The notes beneath the pieces were generated by a model. It was not told the DNA's origin, made no database searches, and saw only the letters and a program-made list of their open reading frames with translations. From Gemmatimonadales bacterium UBA4456 (lineage in GTDB: Bacteria; Gemmatimonadota; Gemmatimonadetes; Longimicrobiales; Gaopeijiaceae), in assembly GCA_002390225.1 (NCBI GenBank), contig DGOW01000064.1, positions 7,230 through 14,696 on the forward strand: a stretch of 7,467 nucleotides of DNA. Reading direction: 5' to 3'. Positions 1 to 6,120 of the stretch are shown here, piece after piece (positions within the stretch are counted from its first letter, which is position 1; every line of letters starts with the position of its first letter). A program made the translations under genes and the position numbers.

Positions 1-498
1 GGTCAGGGTCAGGGCGAAGGTCAACAGGATGACGCCAACCGGCTCGGCGGCGGTGCTAACGACGGCTGGGTCGGCGACCGAAACGCCAGTTCCCCGTTTG
101 GCGGCGCCGCACGCGGCACACCTCGGGAGTTCTCGGAGGACGAGATCCGACAGTTCCAGAGGGAGTTCCGTCAGCGCGAGTCCCAGCTCACAGAGCTACG
201 AGAGGATCTGCAGAACGCTGGACGCCCGATCGAAGAGCTTCGCGATCTGATTCAGTCCTTCCAAGACCTGCAGCGAGACGAGATCTACGGTGACCCTGAA
301 GCACTCGCAGGCCTCAGCGAGGAGATGGTCGACCAGCTGAAGCGGCTCGAGTTCAGCCTGCGCCGTGAGGTCGAGGGTGAAGCGGATCGTCGAGCGACCC
401 TGAGCGGAGCCGACGAAGTACCGGACGGATATCGCCGCCTCGTCGAGGAGTACTACCGGTCGCTTGCCCGTAGAGGGAGTGGTCCGGGCGGTATCTGA
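1..498 (+). CDS. C-terminal end of a large coiled-coil protein, possibly DUF4175-like (5' truncated)
   Basis: Frame 1 is open from the first base to a TGA at 496-498, giving 165 residues with no start in the window, so only the C-terminal end is seen. The first ~45 residues are a low-complexity linker rich in Gly, Gln, Asn and Ala (GQGQGEGQQ at its start). Residues ~45-125 are highly charged (many Glu, Arg, Gln with spaced Leu/Phe) and look like helical coiled coil. The tail holds PDGYRRLVEEYYRSLAR (residues 141-157) followed by a Gly-rich end. A Q/G-rich linker, a charged helix and a final 'YRRLVEEYYRSLAR' helix recall the C-termini of large membrane-anchored DUF4175-type proteins, often annotated as hypothetical. 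That family match is from memory and uncertain; no enzymatic motif is visible. The coding call itself is firm because of the long open frame and coherent composition. A Met-initiated ORF in another frame (29-250) is a shadow. Confidence 0.75.
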   Translation, partial: GQGQGEGQQDDANRLGGGANDGWVGDRNASSPFGGAARGTPREFSEDEIRQFQREFRQRESQLTELREDLQNAGRPIEELRDLIQSFQDLQRDEIYGDPEALAGLSEEMVDQLKRLEFSLRREVEGEADRRATLSGADEVPDGYRRLVEEYYRSLARRGSGPGGI

Positions 499-551
499 CC
501 ACCCGGATTCCGACTCAGAAGCGACACCTCCTCAGAAGAAAACATCGATGC

Positions 552-571
552 GCTCCAGGTAGCACTGGAGC
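552..571 (+). terminator. Stem-loop downstream of the first gene, weak terminator candidate
   Basis: GCTCCAG and CTGGAGC form a perfect 7-bp stem around a 6-base loop, 54 bases after the TGA at 498. No T-run follows, so it is not a classical intrinsic terminator. It could be an RNA 3'-end structure or chance. Confidence 0.25.
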
Positions 572-608
572 CGAAGAACGAAGCCGTGAGGGGGCGCGTC
601 TGACCACG

Positions 609-637
609 CTTACACCCAGGCAGAGAGCAATTAACTT
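609..637 (+). promoter_or_regulatory. Weak sigma-70-like promoter candidate for ettA
   Basis: CTTACA (609-614, 4 of 6 to the -35 consensus) and TAACTT (632-637, 3 of 6 to the -10) are 17 bases apart in a locally AT-richer patch. Transcription would start near 644, about 30 bases before the ettA ATG. The matches are poor, so this is only the best candidate in the 177-base gap. Confidence 0.2.
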
Positions 638-675
638 TCCGCCGTCGTTCGACACCTCCGACCCGTAGTCACGCG

Positions 676-2358
676 ATGTCCGGACCTCAGTTCATCTACC
701 ACATGCACCGGCTTTCCAAGATCGTCCCGCCCAAGCGGGAGATCCTGAAGAACATCAACCTGTCGTTCTACCCCGGGGCGAAGATCGGAGTCGTAGGCTC
801 GAACGGGTCCGGAAAAAGCAGTCTCTTGAGGATCATGGCAGGGCTCGACAACGATTTCCTCGGCGAAGCCTGGGCCGCGAAGGGCACGAGGATCGGCTAC
901 CTCGCCCAGGAACCAGAGCTCGATCCGTCCCTCGATGTGCGTGAGAACGTGGAACTCGCGGTCTCCGATACGCGCGCGCTGCTAACGCGGTTCGAGGAAG
1001 TCAGCATGGCATTCGGCGACGTCTCGACTGATGAGGAGATGAACGCACTCATCGACGAGCAGGCCAAGCTGCAGGATCGCATCGACGCCTCGAACGCGTG
1101 GGAGCTCGATCGGAAACTCGAGATCGCCATGGATGCGCTCCGGCTTCCACCCGGTGACGCTGACGTGACGAGCCTGTCCGGCGGTGAGCGCCGCCGTGTC
1201 GCCCTCTGTCGCGTGCTCCTGGAACAACCGGACATGCTCCTCCTCGACGAGCCCACAAACCACCTCGACGCAGAGTCGGTGGCCTGGCTCGAGCATCACC
1301 TCGCCGAATTCCCCGGCACAATTGTCGCAATCACACACGATCGGTATTTCCTGGACAACGTCGCCGAGTGGATCCTCGAACTCGACCGCGGACAGGGCAT
1401 TCCCTGGAAGGGCAACTACACATCGTGGCTGGAGCAGAAACAGGAACGGCTTCGCCAGGAAGAAAAGTCCGAATCGGCCCGCCAGAAGACACTCGAGCGA
1501 GAGCTCGACTGGATCCGGATGTCGCCCCGGGCACGTCAGGCGAAGGGCAAGGCCCGAATCAACGCATATGAAGATCTGCTGAGCGCGGACGAACGCGAGC
1601 AGGCTCGGACGGCCGAGATCCTGATCCCCAAAGGACCGCGACTTGGAAATACGGTGATCAAGGCGGAGGCGTTGGCTAAAGGCTTCGGCGATCTGCTGCT
1701 CATCAACGATCTGAACTTCGACGTGCCGCCGGGGGCGGTCGTTGGCATCATCGGCGGAAACGGTGCCGGCAAGACGACCCTGTTCAGGATGATCGTCGGT
1801 GAGGAATCACCCGACGCAGGCTCCATGGAGATGGGGCAGACAGTCGAACTCGCCTACGTCGACCAGTCGCGCGCAAAGCTCGACGGTGACAAAACCGTCT
1901 TCGAGGAAGTGAGCGGCGGGGCCGATGTTCTCAACTTCGGGCGCGCCGAGGTGAATCCCCGGGCCTATCTGTCCTGGTTCAACTTCCGTGGCGCCGATCA
2001 GCAGAAGAAGGTGGGCGTACTCTCCGGAGGTGAGCGAAATCGCCTGCACCTGGCGAAGCTACTGAAGTCGGGCGGTAACGTGATGCTCCTCGATGAGCCC
2101 ACCAACGACCTGGATGTCGACACGCTGCGTGCGCTTGAAAACGCCATCTTGGACTACGCTGGATGCGTCCTGGTCATCTCCCATGACCGCTGGTTCCTCG
2201 ACCGCATCTGCACCCACATCATGGCGTTCGAGGGCGACTCCCAGGTAGTCTGGTTCGAGGGGAACTACCAAGAGTACGAAGAAGACCGAAAGCGGCGACT
2301 CGGCGACCAGGCGACCCAGCCGCATCGACTCAAGTACCGGAAGCTCGTACGCGACTGA
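676..2358 (+). CDS. ettA: Energy-dependent translational throttle protein EttA (ABC-F ATPase)
   Basis: EttA is a cytosolic ABC-F protein that binds the ribosomal E site and gates early elongation according to the ATP/ADP ratio. It is not a transporter and has no membrane segments. The 560 residues match the usual ~555. Domain 1 has Walker A GSNGSGKS (41-48), signature LSGGERRR (167-174) and Walker B MLLLDEPTNHLD (187-198, catalytic Glu192). Domain 2 has Walker A GGNGAGKT (360-367), signature LSGGERNR (449-456) and Walker B VMLLDEPTNDLD (469-480, Glu474). The short arm insertion lies between Walker A and the signature of domain 1, and the charged inter-domain linker with ARQAKGKARINAYEDLL (~289-305) corresponds to the P-site tRNA interaction motif. 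The N-terminus aligns from the second residue with E. coli EttA (QFxYxMHRxxKxVPPKR), which fixes the start. No clear Shine-Dalgarno precedes the ATG. The C-terminal YEEDRKRRLG...RLKYRK is also EttA-like, which separates it from Uup, YheS and YbiT. Everything looks intact. Confidence 0.97.
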   Translation: MSGPQFIYHMHRLSKIVPPKREILKNINLSFYPGAKIGVVGSNGSGKSSLLRIMAGLDNDFLGEAWAAKGTRIGYLAQEPELDPSLDVRENVELAVSDTRALLTRFEEVSMAFGDVSTDEEMNALIDEQAKLQDRIDASNAWELDRKLEIAMDALRLPPGDADVTSLSGGERRRVALCRVLLEQPDMLLLDEPTNHLDAESVAWLEHHLAEFPGTIVAITHDRYFLDNVAEWILELDRGQGIPWKGNYTSWLEQKQERLRQEEKSESARQKTLERELDWIRMSPRARQAKGKARINAYEDLLSADEREQARTAEILIPKGPRLGNTVIKAEALAKGFGDLLLINDLNFDVPPGAVVGIIGGNGAGKTTLFRMIVGEESPDAGSMEMGQTVELAYVDQSRAKLDGDKTVFEEVSGGADVLNFGRAEVNPRAYLSWFNFRGADQQKKVGVLSGGERNRLHLAKLLKSGGNVMLLDEPTNDLDVDTLRALENAILDYAGCVLVISHDRWFLDRICTHIMAFEGDSQVVWFEGNYQEYEEDRKRRLGDQATQPHRLKYRKLVRD

Positions 2359-2361
2359 CCC

Positions 2362-2589
2362 ATGGCTGTGCTGGCTGTAGCGACGCCCACACTTCGCGCT
2401 CATTCGTGTCGTGCCCTGGTCGATGTAGCCGCAGCAGGTGTCGAGGCGCTACGAGTAGCCTCCGGACAACACTTCGCCTCGGCACGCGCATGGGCGACGG
2501 CTGGAGGTCCGGGTGCCATCCCTGCAGAGGTCGCGAACGCCTTCCCGGAGCGATCTTCGCTGACTCGCGACGAGTACTCGATCCAATGA
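2362..2589 (+). CDS. Doubtful small ORF (75 aa), hypothetical
   Basis: The ATG lies three bases after the ettA stop, and the TGA overlaps the next ORF's ATG (ATGA at 2586-2589). The 75-residue product is Ala-rich (MAVLAVATPTLRAHSCRAL at its start) with no recognised motif, signal peptide or membrane segment. By hand count only ~58% of its third codon positions are G or C, below the flanking genes, which argues against real coding. No Shine-Dalgarno could be separated from the ettA end. It may be chance open frame or a decayed remnant. Confidence 0.15.
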   Translation: MAVLAVATPTLRAHSCRALVDVAAAGVEALRVASGQHFASARAWATAGGPGAIPAEVANAFPERSSLTRDEYSIQ

Positions 2590-2837
2590 AGCGTGCTGAA
2601 ATGCTCGAAGAGTGTGAGGTGGATTCGGGCTCGACTCTGACCCCCGCTGACGCCGATGCCGCTCCCGACTCAGTCGAGCTAGCCCGGGCCTCTCTACCCA
2701 TCGGCATCTGTGGCATGACCCTCCGCTCGGGACAGGACGATTTGCTGGCCGAACTCCTGGCTTTCTACGGGCCCCGGGCCTCGTTTGTCCACGACTCCAC
2801 GTGGACGCTCATTATGGGTGTGACGCCCGAAAGCTGA
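2586..2837 (+). CDS. Small hypothetical protein (83 aa)
   Basis: Not recognised. The frame is also open upstream to an ATG at 2406, but that extension is Arg/Cys/Ser-rich and not protein-like, so I start at 2586 (MKRAEMLEECEVDSG). The product has an acidic first half (TPADADAAPDSVE) and a more hydrophobic second half (DDLLAELLAFYGPRASFV, then TWTLIMGV) that could fold as one helix and a strand. Third-position G/C is ~72% by hand count, close to the flanking genes, which favours coding. The ATG overlaps the TGA of the previous small ORF. No clear ribosome binding site is visible. It could be a lineage-specific small protein or the relic of a longer gene. Confidence 0.35.
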   Translation: MKRAEMLEECEVDSGSTLTPADADAAPDSVELARASLPIGICGMTLRSGQDDLLAELLAFYGPRASFVHDSTWTLIMGVTPES

Positions 2838-2916
2838 GCGGCATGATCGCCCGATCGCTTCCTGCCCCTCCCCTTCGCGGCAAATCGACCGATCTTTTCT
2901 GACTCGGAACCGACTG

Positions 2917-2932
2917 CCGGACTCACGTCCGG
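2917..2932 (+). promoter_or_regulatory. Leader hairpin just ahead of the fusion gene
   Basis: CCGGAC and GTCCGG form a perfect 6-bp, GC-rich stem with a TCAC loop, ending 18 bases before the ATG at 2951. It could act on translation initiation of the downstream gene, which has no obvious Shine-Dalgarno (the bases just ahead of the ATG are GAAGACCCGC). No T-run follows, so it is not an intrinsic terminator. Chance occurrence is possible. Confidence 0.2.
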
Positions 2933-2950
2933 GCTGCCACGAAGACCCGC

Positions 2951-5900
2951 ATGATCAACATTCAGAGTCACCCAGATCTCGCCCCTGACGCCGTGCGTGA
3001 TGCATTGCGCGAGCAATACGGGATCGACGGTACGCTAACCCAGCTCCCTGGAGAGCGGGATCTGAACTTCCTCGTGAACGTGCTGGACGGGACCAAGGTC
3101 GTCGCGAAAGTCTCCACTCCGGACGAGACGGACGAGATCCTGGAGATCGAAGCCGACCTGATCCGACACCTGGCCCGATCGACCGATGGCTTCGCGGCGA
3201 ACGTGATCAAGTCCACAGACGGTTCATCGATCGTGAAGCACACTGGACCCGACGGCCAGCTCCACCGACTGAGGGTCGTCGAATACCTGGAGGGGGACCT
3301 GCTCGCGGATGTCCGCCCCCGCTCTCTTTCCCTGCTGTACGATCTGGGTCGCCGGATGGCCGACCTGGACAGCGCCCTCGGTGCATACCCGGACCACCCT
3401 CCCGCGCGCATCGACTTCGAGTGGGCCCTGGGGCGTTCGGGGCTCGTCATGGAGCGCTGCCTCGACCTGTTCCAGGGAGAGCAGCTCGAGCTGATCCGTT
3501 CCGTGCATCAGGGGTGGCTCGCCCGTGAGCCCGACTTCCTCGGTCTAGGCTCTCAGGTGATCCACGGGGACGTCAACGACCACAACATCCTCGTCAGTCC
3601 GCCTGGAGATGGACCACGCAAGATCTCGGGGATCATTGATCTGGGGGACGCGCACTCCGCGCCGCGCGTCTTCGACCTGGGCATCGCGATCGCCTATGCC
3701 ATCCTCGGCACCGACGACCCGCTCATGTCGATGGCTGCTATGGTCAGGGGCTTCCATGATCGGACGCCGCTGAGCGAGGATGAAGCCGATGTCGTCTTCT
3801 CGCTGGCACGTGCTCGACTCGGCGCAAGCGTCAGCATCTCCGCCTGGCGCCGACATCAGTCCGCTAAGGTCGACGAGTACGCTCTTGTTACCGAGCGTCC
3901 GGCGTGGGACATGATCCGAACGCTCGACCGCGTCCCGGTGCGACTTGCCGAGGGAATCGTCCGTGACGCGGCCGGGCTGTCCGCATCGCCAAAGACACCG
4001 GTACTCATCGACTGGCTCGAGAAACAAAAAGTTGAGCCCGTCATGGAGATGCCCGAGTCTGAGGACGAGATCATCGTGCTCGATCTCAGTCTTTCGAGCC
4101 CACTGCTGCATGGCCGAGACACGGACGACACCCAGGACTTCACCCGTCGCGTCTTCCGTCACATAGAGGACGAGGGCGCCACGGTCGGTATCGGACGCTA
4201 TCTCGAGCCGCGGGCATTTTACCTGACCGAGATCTTCGCGGGTCGCGACGGTGACCCCCGTGAGCGACGAACCGTCCACACGGGCATCGACATCTTCGAT
4301 CAGGCCAGCACGACCGTGTACGCTCCCATCGCGGGGCGCGTGTATTCAGCAGCCGATAATGGCCAGGGCCTGGACTACGGCCCCACCGTCATACTTGAAC
4401 ACGATGGCCCGGCCGGTCCCTTCTGGACGTTGTACGGCCACCTCGAGGCGTCGTCGGTGGAGGAACTCCAGGTGGGCGCCACCGTCGCATCGGGTGATGC
4501 GATCGCCAGAATTGGGCCGTTTCCGGAAAACGGTAACTGGCCACCGCACCTCCACTTCCAGATCCTCACGGACCTGCTGGATTTCGAGGGGCAGTTCCCC
4601 GGCGTGGCGGCTCCTCGTGAGCAGAGTGTCTGGGCCTCGTTCTCGCCGGACCCCAACCTGATTCTTCGGCTTTCAAGTGATACGACATTCGTGCCGCCTT
4701 CCGATCTCTCAGACCGCCGGGCAGCGCTGTTTGGGGCGAACCTCAGCATCGCGTACGAGGCACCCCTGCACATCGTCCGCGGGATTGGCACCTGCCTCTA
4801 CGACACCATGGGTCGGAGCTACCTCGACTGCGTGAACAACGTGGCCCACGTCGGTCACGAACGCCGATCGGTGGTCGAGGCCGGACAGCGGCAGATGAGC
4901 GTACTCAACACGAACACCCGGTACCTCCACGAGAACGTTCTGGAGTACGCCGAACGTCTGGCTGATCTCCTTCCTGACCCGCTCTCCGTCTGCTTCTTCG
5001 TCAACTCGGGCTCTGAGGCCAACGAACTCGCGCTACGCATGGCGCGTGCGCATACCGGTGGTCAGGGTGTAGTGGCGATCGAAGGCGGATACCACGGTCA
5101 CTCGCAGAGCCTGATCGACGTCAGTCACTACAAGCACGCAGGCCAGGGCGGGGCCGGCGCACCGGATTGGGTGCGGGTGGCTCCACTGCCCGACGACTAC
5201 CGCGGGCTTTACGGACGTGAGGTCATGGACCGCGCAGTCCGTTACGCGATGCACGTGGGCGAGGCCTTCGGATCACTCAGTTCGAGTGGACAGGCACCGG
5301 GCGCGTTCATCGCAGAAAGCATCCTCTCGTGTGGAGGCCAGATCGAGCCGCCCGCCGGATATCTCGAGGAGGCGTTCCGCATCGCCCGGTCTCGCGGCGC
5401 AGTATGCATTGCCGATGAAGTCCAGATCGGCTTCGGCCGAGTTGGCAGCCACATGTGGGGCTTCAGCTCCCAGAACGTGGTGCCCGACATCGTCACACTC
5501 GGAAAACCCATGGGGAACGGTCATCCGATCGGAGCCGTAGTGACCTCTCCGGAGATCGCCAAGTCATTCGCGAACGGCATGGAGTTCTTCAGCACATTTG
5601 GTGGAAACCCTGTGTCGGCTGCGATCGGATTGGCCGTCCTCGACGTGATCGAAGCGGATCGTCTCCAGGAGCACGCAGCGGTCGTTGGAGGCACCCTGAA
5701 AGCGAACCTCGCGTCGCTCGCCATGCGTCACGAGAGCGTTGGTGACGTCCGAGGGCGTGGACTCTTCCTTGGCATCGAGTTCGTCGAGGATCGAATGCAG
5801 AAAACACCTAGTTCACGGATCGCACGGTACGTCGCGAACCGAGCCGCTCAACTCGGCGTCCTTCTCAGCACTGACGGACCGGACCACAATGTCATCAAGA

Positions 5901-5998
5901 TCAAGCCGCCAATGACCTTCGATCAGCGGGACGCCGACCGGGTCGTCGACACGCTGGATCGGATCCTGATGGAAGACGAAGCACGACCCCAACCCTAG
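2951..5998 (+). CDS. Three-domain fusion: APH-type kinase, M23 metallopeptidase, class III PLP aminotransferase/phospholyase
   Basis: A 1015-residue protein without signal peptide or membrane segment, so probably cytosolic. Residues ~1-340 are an APH/hydroxylysine-kinase-like fold: nucleotide-loop GERDLNF (34-40), Lys53 in VVAKVS, catalytic-loop HGDVNDHN (205-212, Asp207) and metal-binding IIDLGD (228-233). After a linker (~345-435), residues ~440-560 are an M23 domain with all four zinc ligands: HTGID (His443, Asp447), YGHL (His497) and HLHF (His533, His535). Residues ~585-1010 are a class III PLP enzyme: SGSEAN (686-691), GGYHGHS (712-718), Asp822 in ADEVQIGFGR, Lys852 in LGKPMGNGHP for the Schiff base, and STFGGNP (881-887). 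Known relatives of the end domains are hydroxylysine kinase and the phospholyases PHYKPL and ETNPPL, so phosphorylation followed by phosphate and ammonia elimination is the favoured reading; ordinary transamination is the alternative. The same APH-M23-aminotransferase order occurs in other bacteria, as I recall. The substrate and the M23 role are unknown. The start is taken at MINIQSHPDLAPDAV; no strong ribosome binding site supports it. Confidence 0.92.
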   Translation: MINIQSHPDLAPDAVRDALREQYGIDGTLTQLPGERDLNFLVNVLDGTKVVAKVSTPDETDEILEIEADLIRHLARSTDGFAANVIKSTDGSSIVKHTGPDGQLHRLRVVEYLEGDLLADVRPRSLSLLYDLGRRMADLDSALGAYPDHPPARIDFEWALGRSGLVMERCLDLFQGEQLELIRSVHQGWLAREPDFLGLGSQVIHGDVNDHNILVSPPGDGPRKISGIIDLGDAHSAPRVFDLGIAIAYAILGTDDPLMSMAAMVRGFHDRTPLSEDEADVVFSLARARLGASVSISAWRRHQSAKVDEYALVTERPAWDMIRTLDRVPVRLAEGIVRDAAGLSASPKTPVLIDWLEKQKVEPVMEMPESEDEIIVLDLSLSSPLLHGRDTDDTQDFTRRVFRHIEDEGATVGIGRYLEPRAFYLTEIFAGRDGDPRERRTVHTGIDIFDQASTTVYAPIAGRVYSAADNGQGLDYGPTVILEHDGPAGPFWTLYGHLEASSVEELQVGATVASGDAIARIGPFPENGNWPPHLHFQILTDLLDFEGQFPGVAAPREQSVWASFSPDPNLILRLSSDTTFVPPSDLSDRRAALFGANLSIAYEAPLHIVRGIGTCLYDTMGRSYLDCVNNVAHVGHERRSVVEAGQRQMSVLNTNTRYLHENVLEYAERLADLLPDPLSVCFFVNSGSEANELALRMARAHTGGQGVVAIEGGYHGHSQSLIDVSHYKHAGQGGAGAPDWVRVAPLPDDYRGLYGREVMDRAVRYAMHVGEAFGSLSSSGQAPGAFIAESILSCGGQIEPPAGYLEEAFRIARSRGAVCIADEVQIGFGRVGSHMWGFSSQNVVPDIVTLGKPMGNGHPIGAVVTSPEIAKSFANGMEFFSTFGGNPVSAAIGLAVLDVIEADRLQEHAAVVGGTLKANLASLAMRHESVGDVRGRGLFLGIEFVEDRMQKTPSSRIARYVANRAAQLGVLLSTDGPDHNVIKIKPPMTFDQRDADRVVDTLDRILMEDEARPQP

Positions 5999-6008
5999 TC
6001 AGCCCTGA

Positions 6009-6060
6009 CGCACGCCCGTAAGAGCCCGTCGGAGTCCCGCATCCGAGAGCACTGCGTGCG
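6009..6060 (+). repeat. Widely spaced inverted repeat between the fusion and PAL genes
   Basis: CGCACGC (6009-6015) and GCGTGCG (6054-6060) are perfectly complementary, with 38 bases between them that contain a smaller CGGA/TCCG pairing. This could form a branched 3'-end structure for the fusion transcript or an operator overlapping the promoter of the next gene. The wide spacing makes it weak evidence. Confidence 0.2.
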
Positions 6061-6080
6061 GATTACGCGCACCTTATACT
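6052..6080 (+). promoter_or_regulatory. Candidate promoter for the PAL-like lipoprotein gene
   Basis: TATACT (6075-6080) matches 5 of 6 bases of the sigma-70 -10 box and stands out in GC-rich DNA. The best-placed -35 (CTGCGT, 6052-6057, 17-base spacer) is poor, so an extended or alternative-sigma promoter is possible. Transcription would begin near 6087, giving a leader of about 34 bases. Confidence 0.35.
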
Positions 6081-6110
6081 CCTGACGCTGCTCGAACGAC
6101 CATCAGTGAA

Positions 6111-6116
6111 GTGAGG
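6111..6116 (+). promoter_or_regulatory. Ribosome binding site for the PAL-like gene
   Basis: GTGAGG, with the GAGG core, ends four bases before the ATG at 6121. It is the only convincing Shine-Dalgarno-like site ahead of a start in this window, and it supports this start together with the signal peptide that follows directly. Confidence 0.45.
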
Positions 6117-6120
6117 CACC

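Larger units (their letters stand above)
2359..2950. other. 592-base gap between ettA and the fusion gene, no recognised gene
   Basis: No recognisable gene fills this stretch. On the + strand there are two small ORFs, 2362-2589 and 2586-2837, listed separately as doubtful. The final 113 bases (2838-2950) hold no ORF but contain a short perfect hairpin at 2917-2932. The 2787-2806 segment also has a GTCCAC/GTGGAC inverted repeat with an 8-base spacer, inside the second small ORF. I see no T-tract terminator after ettA, no tRNA-like cloverleaf and no insertion-sequence ends. The antisense ORF across 2330-2716 is Arg/Ser/Pro-rich and looks like a shadow. Confidence 0.6.

Noticed and set aside
1..27. 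GGTCAGGGTCAGGG-type short repeat at the left edge as a possible DNA repeat or array
   Set aside because: It encodes a Gly-Gln low-complexity linker in frame with the truncated gene, and it has too few copies to be an array.
29..250. 73-residue + strand ORF near the window start
   Set aside because: It is out of frame with the continuously open frame 1 that runs to 498 and has a coherent coiled-coil product. Its own product is Ser/Arg/Thr-rich and featureless.
897..1338. Overlapping antisense ORFs inside ettA
   Set aside because: They are shadows of the first ABC domain of EttA, with no independent support.
676..2358. Antibiotic-resistance ABC-F (ribosomal protection) instead of EttA
   Set aside because: The N-terminal QFIYHMHRLSKIVPPKR, linker and C-terminal signatures follow the housekeeping EttA pattern, and the length is right for EttA.
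2406..2585. Upstream extension of the 83-residue small ORF to the ATG at 2406
   Set aside because: The added ~60 residues are dominated by Arg, Cys, Ser and Gly, typical of a non-coding frame, so the ATG at 2586 is preferred.
2330..2716. 128-residue antisense ORF over the end of ettA and the following gap
   Set aside because: Its product is Arg/Ser/Pro-rich without motifs, overlaps the conserved EttA C-terminus and has no ribosome binding site.
3545..4279. 244-residue antisense ORF inside the fusion gene
   Set aside because: It lies wholly opposite the kinase/linker coding region, whose motifs are unmistakable. Long antisense frames are expected in GC-rich genes, and no motif or start signal supports it.
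2951..5998. Antibiotic-resistance kinase reading of the APH domain
   Set aside because: The APH fold is shared with many small-molecule kinases. Fusion to a PLP class III enzyme and resemblance to hydroxylysine kinase point to metabolism, not drug resistance.
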